Positions 1 to 6,143 of a stretch of 12,351 nucleotides of DNA are shown one piece after another. The position numbers were made by a program, and so were the translations under genes. Where the stretch lies: NCBI GenBank assembly GCA_003599475.1, contig QZKK01000096.1, positions 1 to 12,351 on the forward strand, given 5' to 3'. The notes under the pieces were generated by a model that was not told the origin of the DNA, searched no databases, and saw nothing but the letters and a program-made list of their open reading frames with translations. Every line of letters starts with the position of its first letter. Position 1 is the stretch's first letter. This DNA comes from Desulfobacteraceae bacterium. Its GTDB lineage: Bacteria > Desulfobacterota > Desulfobacteria > Desulfobacterales > SURF-15.

Positions 1-664
1 CTTTCTTAGCGCCGACATCGGAGACTTTTTTCAGGTTGTGCGCTTTCATCTGCTCTATCTTTTCCGGCATGCCGGCGCCGATGAGCGGAAACCCGCAGCA
101 CCATTCCTCGCCGCCCAGGATCGTAAAATCGACGCCCGCCCTTTTCATGATGGCGGCCATGTTGGCCGGGATCTTCTGCACCATCGGAAAGAAGGAGGCG
201 ACGCAGCCGACAAAGAAGAGAACTTCGGCCTTTTCTTTTTCAAAGTTTTCTTCCGGCAGGTTCTTGATCAGCTCCTGCCACTCGGCCCTCTCCTCCTGGT
301 CGTCATCGGAGATGTTTTTCGCTTCCTCCAGGGTTTTGACCAGGCGGGCGGCCACTTTGGGATAAAAGCCTTCCCCGACCTGGCATTCGCGATCGCGGAA
401 AATCAGCTCCTTGGTTTTGACGCTGGACAGGCAGACCGCCTCACAGGCGCCGCAGCCCAGGCAGGTGAATATGGCATTTTCGGTATCTTCGTTTAACTTC
501 AGTTTGTTTTCGATGGCGAACCGGGTAATGGCGTTGCGACCCCTGGAAGAAAAACCTTCCTTCTTTTTGATCAGATAGGTCGGGCAACTGGGCAGGCAGA
601 AGCCGCATCGGTTGCATTTTGCGACTTCATCATAGGACAGTTTCCGTAATTTGACGATGTTCAT
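1..664 (-). CDS. glcF: GlcF-like (Fe-S)-binding oxidoreductase subunit, 3' part missing
   Basis: This is the iron-sulfur subunit expected to pass electrons from the GlcD/GlcE flavoproteins towards a membrane quinone or another acceptor. The window shows the first 221 residues; the C-terminus lies beyond the left edge. Two [4Fe-4S] motifs are visible: C17, C20, C23, C27 (CNRCGFCLPSCP) and C68, C71, C74, C78 (CLGCGACEAVC). The first is followed by Pro, but the second is followed by Leu instead of the usual CPS. The first cysteine-rich CCG domain follows, with VGC at 152-154 and CCGF at 189-192; the second is expected outside the window. The ATG at 664 is preceded by GATGAGGT at good spacing, 38 bp after the GlcE-like stop, so it is the last visible gene of the operon. 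The architecture is shared with lactate dehydrogenase LldE/LutA and heterodisulfide-reductase-like proteins, so glycolate is inferred from the two neighbouring flavoproteins. Confidence 0.85.
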   Translation of the reverse strand, partial: MNIVKLRKLSYDEVAKCNRCGFCLPSCPTYLIKKKEGFSSRGRNAITRFAIENKLKLNEDTENAIFTCLGCGACEAVCLSSVKTKELIFRDRECQVGEGFYPKVAARLVKTLEEAKNISDDDQEERAEWQELIKNLPEENFEKEKAEVLFFVGCVASFFPMVQKIPANMAAIMKRAGVDFTILGGEEWCCGFPLIGAGMPEKIEQMKAHNLKKVSDVGAKK

Positions 665-702
665 ATCGATTTTACCTCATCGCGTTTTATACTCAAGATG
701 AA

Positions 703-2148
703 TTAAAGCCCGCCGACGAAGCGTCCCGGCGACATGACGCCGTTTGGATCCAATTGGTTTTTCAGCCGTTTCATGGCGGTGAAGTCAGAGCCGGTTTCTC
801 CCCAGATCTTCAGCTTCGGTTTCAACTCGGTCGGTGCATTCTGGATGACCGTGTTCCCTCCGGCTTTGCGGCTCCGCTGCAGTAAGTCTTCCAGGAAGGA
901 GACAGCTTTCGGCTTCAGACCGTCGGTTTCTTTATCCATCAGGAGATTGATCAGACAGATGCCGCTGCCGGAATGGGCCCGCAGGGTATGTCGGATCTTG
1001 GCGGCGGAAAGGGCGCTGTCTGCAAATTCGACGATATCCTTCCATTGTGAAATTCGGCAGTTGACTTTAGCCCGGATCAGGCCCTCATATCGGCCGTCTA
1101 GACGGGAGTCTTGATCGCTGACGGCCAGCCAGAACCGAAGGTGTTGGTGTTCGCTGAAAACGGCGCTGGAGAGGACTCCGTTGTTGTGGGCGATTTGAGC
1201 TGCTTCCCTCTCCATGCGATCGACGGCCGGAGCAAATGCTTCCAGCGCAATCGCTACGGCAAACCGGCCGGGTGAAAAATCCGGGGCGCCCATGAATCCG
1301 AGGTGATCGTACTCAGCCGCGTTCATGGTTTCGACGGCGGCAGGGAGAAGAGTTGTTTTCAGAAGGGCCTGGACGAAACCATGGGCGGCGGAAAACGAAG
1401 AGAAACCCAGAAGGAGCGTTTTCATCTTCTCGGGCAGCGGCATCAGGCGAAACGTCATTTCAGTAATGATTCCCAGGCTTCCCATGGAACCCACCATGAG
1501 CTTGGAGACGTCGTAGCCGGAAACGTTTTTGACCGTTTTCCCGCCGGAGCCCGGAACGGAGCCCTGGGGGGTTACGAACCGGACGCCCAGGATGATGTCG
1601 CGCGGGAGATTGTATAAGAGACGCCGGGGGCCGCTGGCATTGGCGGCGACGACGCCGCCAATGGTCGTTTTCTCGCTGCCGGGCGGATCGAGCGGAATGA
1701 AGCAGCCGCTGTGGGAACGGTCCGAGCAGATGATTTCATCGCTGGCGACATTCAGGTCTTCCAGAGGCAGATAGCAGCGGTCTTCTTCGGTTGCCAGCCG
1801 GGCCTGGATGTCTCTGAGCTTGACGCCCGCTTCCACCGTGATGGTCAGATTCTGGGTGTCAACGTCCAGCATGTGGTTCATCCGCCGGGTGCAGACCACC
1901 AGGTCAAGTTTTTCAGGGGGATTTCCCATCCGGATCTTGGAGCCGCTGCCCCAGGGAACGACCGCCAGATGATTCTGATTCGCATATTTTATGATGTCGG
2001 ATACTTCCGAAGTATTTTTAGGAAAAATCACCGCAGCCGGCATGAATCCGTCGACGGCGTATTGCGCAACGGTTTCCGCGTCGGTTTTAACGAAGCTTCG
2101 ACCGATTTTTTCCGTTAATTTCGCCAAACTTACCGTTGAATCTGCCAC
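703..2148 (-). CDS. glcE: GlcE-like FAD-binding oxidoreductase
   Basis: A 481-residue FAD-linked oxidase of the GlcD/GlcE type (FAD_binding_4 fold), probably the second flavoprotein of a glycolate or related 2-hydroxyacid dehydrogenase. FAD-binding signatures are PWGSGSKIRMG at 65-75, the region around TTIGGVVAANASGPRR at 161-176, and GGKTVKNVSGYDVSKLMVG at 202-220. The C-terminus ends in the family signature DPNGVMSPGRF. Against ordinary GlcE it carries an insertion of roughly 25 residues near 123-150, with Cys at 125, 141 and 149. The start is GTG at 2148, supported by AAGGAG seven bases upstream. It begins 27 bp after the GlcD-like stop and is followed after 38 bp by the GlcF-like gene, so the three are surely co-transcribed. 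It is shorter and more divergent in its C-terminal half than GlcD, as expected for GlcE. The substrate is not proven by sequence. Confidence 0.85.
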   Translation of the reverse strand: MADSTVSLAKLTEKIGRSFVKTDAETVAQYAVDGFMPAAVIFPKNTSEVSDIIKYANQNHLAVVPWGSGSKIRMGNPPEKLDLVVCTRRMNHMLDVDTQNLTITVEAGVKLRDIQARLATEEDRCYLPLEDLNVASDEIICSDRSHSGCFIPLDPPGSEKTTIGGVVAANASGPRRLLYNLPRDIILGVRFVTPQGSVPGSGGKTVKNVSGYDVSKLMVGSMGSLGIITEMTFRLMPLPEKMKTLLLGFSSFSAAHGFVQALLKTTLLPAAVETMNAAEYDHLGFMGAPDFSPGRFAVAIALEAFAPAVDRMEREAAQIAHNNGVLSSAVFSEHQHLRFWLAVSDQDSRLDGRYEGLIRAKVNCRISQWKDIVEFADSALSAAKIRHTLRAHSGSGICLINLLMDKETDGLKPKAVSFLEDLLQRSRKAGGNTVIQNAPTELKPKLKIWGETGSDFTAMKRLKNQLDPNGVMSPGRFVGGL

Positions 2149-2175
2149 GGGAAGACTCCTTGCTTTCAGTACAGG

Positions 2176-3582
2176 TTAGTGTTGGGCAGCCCGGGAGGTA
2201 TTTTCCGCTTCCGGAAACATCTTGCCGGGATTCAAAATATTTCCGTCGTCGAAAGCGGATTTGATGTCGCGCTCAAGCTGGAGATCGCTCTCATTGAAGA
2301 TGAAACGGGTTTCCTTGAGTTTCTCCAGCCCGACGCCATGCTCGCCGCTGATGGTTCCGCCCGCGTCGGCGCACAGCTTCAGAATTTCGGTAGAGGCCTT
2401 GAGCACCCGCTGTTTCTCATCGGAATCGCGTTCATCGAACATGATCAGGGGGTGCAGATTGCCGTCGCCGGCATGAAAAACATTGCCGATGGGGAGGTTG
2501 TATTTTTTGCCGATTTCGATGACTTTGCTCAGGACTTCCGGAAGCTTGGTGCGGGGCACAGTCCCGTCGCAGCAAAGATAGCTGGGTCTGACCTGACCCA
2601 CGGATCCGAATGCTCCCTTGCGGCCGGCCCATAGTATCGTCCGTTCGGCCTCGCTTTTTGCCAGCTTGACTTCTCGGACGTGATTCTGTTTGCAGATTTC
2701 CATGATCATAAGCGCTTTTTCTTCCATTCCCTCGGGCAAACCGTCCAGCTCGATGATCAGAACGGCTGCGGCATCCAGGGGATACCCGACCCTGATGGTC
2801 GCTTCGACGGCCCGCATGACCGTGTTGTCCATCATTTCCAGGGTGGCGGGAATGATTCCCTCGGCGATGATTGCCGAAACCGTGTTGGCGCCGTCCTCGA
2901 TGGTTTCAAAGATGGCCAGCATGGTTTTTACGGCTTCCGGCGCTCTTTCCAGTTTCAGGATGATTTTGGTCACCAGTCCGATGGTGCCTTCGCTGCCGAC
3001 AAAAAGGCCGGAGAGGTCGTAGCCGGGGTTGTCCCGCGATTCGCCGCCGGTCTGAATCACGGTCCCGTCGGGGAGGACCACCTCGAGGCCTTGAACGTGG
3101 TTGGAGGTGACACCGTACTTCAAACAATGCGGACCGCCGGAGTTTTCGCCTACGTTTCCGCCCAGGGTGGAAACTTTCTGGCTGGCCGGATCGGGCTGGT
3201 AGATATAGCCATCCTTGAGGACTCTGTTCTGCAGATCGAGGGTGATGACTCCGGGCTCCACCGTGGCGGTCCGGTTTTCATAATCGAGTTTGAGAATCCG
3301 GTTCATCCGCGAAAAGTGTACGACGATCCCGCCCCGGGTCGGGATGGTGCCGCCGGTCAGATTGGTCCCGGATCCACGCCCCAGAATCGGAATCTTTTCT
3401 CTGTGGGCCAAGGCCATGATTTTTGAAACTTCTTCGGTTGAATCGGGCAGTACGACGACATCCGGCATCCCCTTGTCCAGGGATGCGTCATAGCTGTACA
3501 GGGTTAGATCCATCTCCGATGACAGGACGTTCTCGGCGCCGGCGATTTCCTGCAGGCGCCGGATCAGATCCATCTTTTCCAT
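2176..3582 (-). CDS. glcD: GlcD-like FAD-linked 2-hydroxyacid dehydrogenase (catalytic subunit)
   Basis: A 468-residue flavoprotein of the glycolate oxidase GlcD / D-lactate dehydrogenase family, likely oxidising glycolate to glyoxylate or another D-2-hydroxyacid to its 2-oxoacid. The FAD_binding_4 domain (about 40-210) shows GRGSGTNLTGG (68-78), STLGGNVGENSGGPHCLKYG (138-157) and GLFVGSEGTIGLVTK (192-206). The C-terminal FAD-oxidase domain has NVFHAGDGNLHP (367-378), with the metal-binding type His370 and His377, and GGTISGEHGVGLEK (408-421). The protein ends with DDGNILNPGKMF. Length is normal. The ATG at 3582 has CGGAG six bases upstream. It leads the glcDEF-like cluster and is separated from the CitE-like gene by a repeat-rich 268-bp gap with a hairpin, so it may have its own promoter, although I see no convincing one. 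GlcD and D-lactate dehydrogenases cannot be told apart with certainty by motifs; the lyase and CoA-ligase context favours glycolate. Confidence 0.9.
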   Translation of the reverse strand: MEKMDLIRRLQEIAGAENVLSSEMDLTLYSYDASLDKGMPDVVVLPDSTEEVSKIMALAHREKIPILGRGSGTNLTGGTIPTRGGIVVHFSRMNRILKLDYENRTATVEPGVITLDLQNRVLKDGYIYQPDPASQKVSTLGGNVGENSGGPHCLKYGVTSNHVQGLEVVLPDGTVIQTGGESRDNPGYDLSGLFVGSEGTIGLVTKIILKLERAPEAVKTMLAIFETIEDGANTVSAIIAEGIIPATLEMMDNTVMRAVEATIRVGYPLDAAAVLIIELDGLPEGMEEKALMIMEICKQNHVREVKLAKSEAERTILWAGRKGAFGSVGQVRPSYLCCDGTVPRTKLPEVLSKVIEIGKKYNLPIGNVFHAGDGNLHPLIMFDERDSDEKQRVLKASTEILKLCADAGGTISGEHGVGLEKLKETRFIFNESDLQLERDIKSAFDDGNILNPGKMFPEAENTSRAAQH

Positions 3583-3648
3583 GCGGTTCTCCGTTTATAT
3601 CGCTTTTTCTGCAGCTTAGTTTTCCTTGTGCCGCATCCGCTCCATCCG

Positions 3649-3820
3649 GAAATTCGAAGCACGAAATTCGAAATACGAAACAAATCCGAAATCCGAATAC
3701 CCAAAACGCGAAGCCGAAACGAAGTGTGTGCGCTCGATGGACCGGCTGCGGAGGGATTTAGGATTTTGAATTTCGGTCATTTGAATTTGTTTCGAATTTC
3801 GATATTCGGATTTCGAATTT
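3649..3820. repeat. Imperfect inverted repeat of the AT-rich TTCGAATTT extragenic family
   Basis: The gap between the GlcD-like and CitE-like genes is largely filled by two arms of short A/T-rich words (GAAATTCGAA, CGAAACAAAT, TCCGAAAT). The left arm (about 3649-3700) and the reverse complement of the right arm (about 3770-3820) align over roughly 36 bp with few mismatches, so single-stranded nucleic acid could fold into a long hairpin around a GC-richer centre (about 3707-3756). A 27-bp piece of the right arm (3785-3811) recurs with one mismatch at 12325-12351. Open frames crossing this region have no credible protein features. This is extragenic repeat DNA of unknown function. Confidence 0.75.
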
Positions 3821-3821
3821 A

Positions 3822-3845
3822 GGAGGGCGCCGTAAGGCGCCCTCC
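3822..3845 (-). terminator. Hairpin terminator-like structure after the CitE-like gene
   Basis: A perfect 10-bp GC-rich stem (GGAGGGCGCC / GGCGCCCTCC) encloses a 4-base loop (3832-3835). It sits five bases beyond the CitE-like stop codon in that gene's reading direction. The following minus-strand bases (TAAATTCG) are not a good U tract, so it may act as a partial terminator or mRNA 3'-end stabiliser rather than a strong intrinsic terminator. It separates CitE-like from GlcD-like expression. Confidence 0.6.
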
Positions 3846-3850
3846 GACTA

Positions 3851-4750
3851 CTACTTCTTGATCTTTGCCTCGGCGGCCTTGATCTCTTCCATGGTCCGCA
3901 GAATCGTCAGCGCATTCTCATAAACCGGGGTGTCGACCATTTTCCCTTTGTAGCTTACCGCTGCCGCTCCTTTGGCGATTCCCTCTTCTTCAAATACTTT
4001 TTTCACTCCTTCCGCCCATTCCACTTCCCCTGCAGAAGGCGTATATATTGTATGAGAGGGTTCGATCTGGCTCGGGTGAATCAGCATCCGGCCTTCATAG
4101 CCCATCTGACGCCCTTCCCGGGTGCTTTTTTCGAATGCCTCGGCGTCCTTGAATGCCACAAACGGACAGTCGATGGCGGTACAGCCGGCGGCCCTGGCTG
4201 CAACCGCCGTATGGTAGCGGGCGTAGATCTGTTCGACGCCCTCGGATGTGAGCGTGACCCGCATATCCTTGGTGTAGTCTACGGCTCCGAAGATCAATGA
4301 ATTTACTCTGGGGCTTGCTGCCGCCGACGGATAAGCATTGATGACGCCTTTTGCGGTTTCGATCAGAAGCTGGATGCCGACGGATCCGACCTTCATTCCT
4401 CTTCGCTGTTCGAGTTCTTCAAGCTTCCAGTCCAACCGCCGGACATTGTCCGGATGCCCGCATTTGGCCAGGCAGACCCCGTTTAACCCCGGGTGAACGA
4501 TGGCTTCGAGGTCGTCGTTTGTCATCTTGGTCTCCCAGTTGTTGATGCGGACGTAGAGATTCGGAGAAGACTGATCCTTTCGGCTGGTTTTCAGATATTT
4601 TTGAATCATCTCCCGTCCCTTCGCTTTTTCCGCGGGAGGGACCGAGTCTTCCAAATCGAGTGTCAAAACGTCGCAGGCGATGGTCGGGGCCTTTTCCACC
4701 ATCTTATCGTTGTTGCTTGGAACGTAGAATACGGATCTCATTACGGGCAT
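3851..4750 (-). CDS. CitE/HpcH-family CoA-ester lyase (malyl-CoA or citramalyl-CoA lyase candidate)
   Basis: A 299-residue TIM-barrel enzyme of the CitE / malyl-CoA lyase family, which makes or breaks C-C bonds between acetyl-CoA and a 2-oxoacid acceptor such as glyoxylate or pyruvate. The N-terminus RSVFYVPSNNDKMVEKA (5-21) is the family opening. LTLDLEDSV (29-37) carries acidic active-site residues, YVRIN (66-70) the substrate-binding Arg, QLLIET (127-132) the Mg-binding Glu131, FGAVDYT (154-160) the Mg-binding Asp158, and MLIHPSQI (222-229) the CoA-side motif. The ATG at 4750 follows AAGGAGG at eight bases. The gene ends with two consecutive TAG codons and then a strong hairpin. The SucCD-like CoA ligase upstream and glycolate dehydrogenase-like genes downstream point to malyl-CoA formation from glyoxylate, by inference. 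Citramalyl-CoA lyase (giving pyruvate) is the main alternative. No CitD or CitF is nearby, so it is not the beta subunit of citrate lyase. Confidence 0.88.
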   Translation of the reverse strand: MPVMRSVFYVPSNNDKMVEKAPTIACDVLTLDLEDSVPPAEKAKGREMIQKYLKTSRKDQSSPNLYVRINNWETKMTNDDLEAIVHPGLNGVCLAKCGHPDNVRRLDWKLEELEQRRGMKVGSVGIQLLIETAKGVINAYPSAAASPRVNSLIFGAVDYTKDMRVTLTSEGVEQIYARYHTAVAARAAGCTAIDCPFVAFKDAEAFEKSTREGRQMGYEGRMLIHPSQIEPSHTIYTPSAGEVEWAEGVKKVFEEEGIAKGAAAVSYKGKMVDTPVYENALTILRTMEEIKAAEAKIKK

Positions 4751-4780
4751 GGTCGTTTCCTCCTTATCGATTGAGTTAGA

Positions 4781-4822
4781 GTGTTCAGCGTTCAGTGTTC
4801 AGCGTTCAGGCCTTCAGTGTTC
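4781..4822. repeat. Tandem heptamer repeat GTGTTCA/GCGTTCA
   Basis: The heptamers GTGTTCA and GCGTTCA alternate, giving two exact 14-bp units at 4781-4794 and 4795-4808, then GGCCTTCA and GTGTTCA up to 4822. They lie just upstream of the CitE-like gene's ribosome binding site. The exact reverse complement of the 14-mer occurs at 12179-12192 at the end of the OadB gene. It is a dispersed extragenic repeat family of unknown role. Confidence 0.8.
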
Positions 4823-4837
4823 AGGCGTGCTCCCAGT

Positions 4838-4877
4838 ACGAAACACCCGAAACCTGACACCTGAAACCCGAAACCTC
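4838..4877. repeat. CGAAACCTG/ACCTGAAACCC repeat
   Basis: About 40 bp composed of repeated words CGAAACAC, CGAAACCTG, ACACCTGAAAC and CCGAAACCT. The word CCGAAACCT/G occurs twice and GAAAC four times. It belongs with the adjacent extragenic repeats filling the 194-bp gap between the SucD-like and CitE-like genes; no gene is seen there. Confidence 0.6.
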
Positions 4878-4884
4878 CAAAATG

Positions 4885-4936
4885 GGAATGGAATGATGGA
4901 GTGATGAATTCCAAACTCCCATTATTCCAACATTCC
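4885..4936 (-). repeat. GGAATG-type inverted repeat downstream of the SucD-like gene
   Basis: Arms at 4885-4902 (GGAATGGAATGATGGAGT) and 4915-4936 pair with a few bulges around a 12-base loop. In the SucD-like gene's direction the hairpin begins nine bases beyond the stop codon. It could act as a weak terminator or 3'-end stabiliser, but there is no U tract. Confidence 0.6.
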
Positions 4937-4944
4937 GATTTGAG

Positions 4945-5841
4945 TTACGCATTGATGAGTTTTTTAATCAGCGGTGCGATTTCTTCCGGGCTGTCCACGA
5001 CATGGGCGCCCGCTTTGGTCAGGGCCTGGATTTTGCTCTTGGCCGAGCCTTTCCCTCTTTCCACAATGCTGCTGGCATGGGAAAAGCGCATCCCTTCAGG
5101 AGCCCAGGCGCCTGCAATGAAGACGACCAGGGGCTTGGTGAACCTCCCGCCGGCCACCGTCTCTGCCGCCTCCTCTTCGAGCGTGCCGCCGATTTCGCCG
5201 AAAACCGCGACCGCCTTGGTCTGTTCGTCATTTTCAAAAAGCGGCAGAATATCGGACATCGACTGCCCGAGCACCGGCTCCGTTCCGATATGAAGGGCGG
5301 TGCTGATCCCCAGGCCCTCCACCAGGAGAACCCACGGGACGGTGCCGGATTGACCGCCGCTGCGGGAGATCACGCCGACGGGTCCCGGTTTGAACAACAT
5401 GCTTGCCCAGTCTGCGCTCCCTCCCAGCCATCCCATGACCGCCTTCCCCGGACTGATGACACCCAGACTGCCGGGGCCCAAAAGCCTGACTCCTTCTTTT
5501 TGCGCAACGGCGACCATCTCCATGACGTCGTGGACCGGAACGCGTTCAACCGGGGGGACGATGAATTTGATGCCGGAGTCGATCGCCTCGAGAACCGCCC
5601 ACTTCAGCAGCGGCCCCGGGATGAAGGCCACGCTGGCATCCACCGGCCCGTGTTTTTCGACGGCTTCCTGAACCGTATCGTATACGGGAATGCCGTGGAC
5701 GTCCTGGCCGCCGCGTCCGGGTGTGACGCCGGCAACGACTTTGGTTCCGTATTCCTTCATGAATTTGGTCCGGAGGGATCCTTCCCGGCCAGTGATTCCC
5801 TGGACTATGACCGTTGTCTTTTCATCCAATAGTATCGACAT
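4945..5841 (-). CDS. SucD-like CoA ligase alpha subunit (succinate/malate-CoA ligase family)
   Basis: A 298-residue homologue of succinyl-CoA synthetase alpha, the subunit that binds CoA and carries the phosphohistidine intermediate. It aligns with E. coli SucD almost end to end: CoA-binding N-terminus VIVQGITGREG (11-21), GVTPGRGG (38-45), GEIGG with the catalytic-type Glu216, IAGAWAPEG (242-250), and the phospho-His site SHASSIVERGKGSA with His255. Two differences stand out. The usual GPNCPG is GPGSLG (122-127), so a conserved Cys is Ser, and the SRSGTLTYE region is SRSGGQSGTVP. These suggest an acid other than succinate. The ATG at 5841 has AGGGGG five bases upstream and lies 12 bp after the small Fe-S gene. 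With the SucC-like subunit and CitE-like lyase it is a candidate malate-CoA ligase, conserving ATP when run towards malate; that substrate is inferred. Confidence 0.88.
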   Translation of the reverse strand: MSILLDEKTTVIVQGITGREGSLRTKFMKEYGTKVVAGVTPGRGGQDVHGIPVYDTVQEAVEKHGPVDASVAFIPGPLLKWAVLEAIDSGIKFIVPPVERVPVHDVMEMVAVAQKEGVRLLGPGSLGVISPGKAVMGWLGGSADWASMLFKPGPVGVISRSGGQSGTVPWVLLVEGLGISTALHIGTEPVLGQSMSDILPLFENDEQTKAVAVFGEIGGTLEEEAAETVAGGRFTKPLVVFIAGAWAPEGMRFSHASSIVERGKGSAKSKIQALTKAGAHVVDSPEEIAPLIKKLINA

Positions 5842-5853
5842 AGTTGCCCCCTG

Positions 5854-6141
5854 TTACGCAGTTCCATGCTTTTTCCGGTATTCATCGAGTCCCTCGATCG
5901 GCGCCTCGATGGTGATCGCCTTGTTTCCTCTAAACCAGCATTCGTACTCGCAGGCGAGGCATTCGGTCCCTTTCCGTGCGAGCTCTTGGGGGGTATCGAC
6001 GACCCCGGGCAGCCCGTCTTTTTTGAGAACAAGGATCCCGCGATCGAATTTTTTGCAGGCCTCCACACAAACATGGGTGGTGCAGCCCTTGCATTTTTCG
6101 TCATCGATAATCACTTTGATGGTCTGTTCAAAAAATTCCAT
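5854..6141 (-). CDS. Small seven-cysteine ferredoxin-like protein between the two CoA-ligase subunits
   Basis: A 95-residue protein with ferredoxin-like cysteine motifs: C17, C20, C25, C29 (CKGCTTHVCVEAC) and C61, C64, C68 (CLACEYEC). The spacings C-x2-C-x4-C-x3-C and C-x2-C-x3-C differ from the usual C-x2-C-x2-C-x3-C, and there are seven Cys, not eight, so it probably holds one [4Fe-4S] cluster or an unusual pair. Between the motifs is GILVLKKDGLPGVV, and after the second is AITIEAP, as in small ferredoxin folds. A TTG at 6147 overlaps the upstream TGA stop, but the GGAGG is only three bases from it and nine bases from the ATG at 6141, so I chose ATG. It sits between SucC-like and SucD-like genes with nearly no gaps, implying stoichiometric production with the ligase. 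I do not know its function; an electron carrier or a structural subunit are both possible. Confidence 0.82.
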   Translation of the reverse strand: MEFFEQTIKVIIDDEKCKGCTTHVCVEACKKFDRGILVLKKDGLPGVVDTPQELARKGTECLACEYECWFRGNKAITIEAPIEGLDEYRKKHGTA

Positions 6142-6143
6142 GG

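Noticed and set aside
36..496. Plus-strand open frames opposite the GlcF-like gene
   Set aside because: The minus-strand frame has two Fe-S motifs and a CCG motif; the opposite frames are low-complexity shadows with no recognisable domain.
3628..3822. Open frame within the repeat between the GlcD-like and CitE-like genes
   Set aside because: It is a translation of the AT-rich repeat, with no ribosome binding site or domain.
4781..4822. Short tandem repeats as a possible CRISPR array
   Set aside because: Units are 7 or 14 bp with no spacers and no cas genes are nearby.
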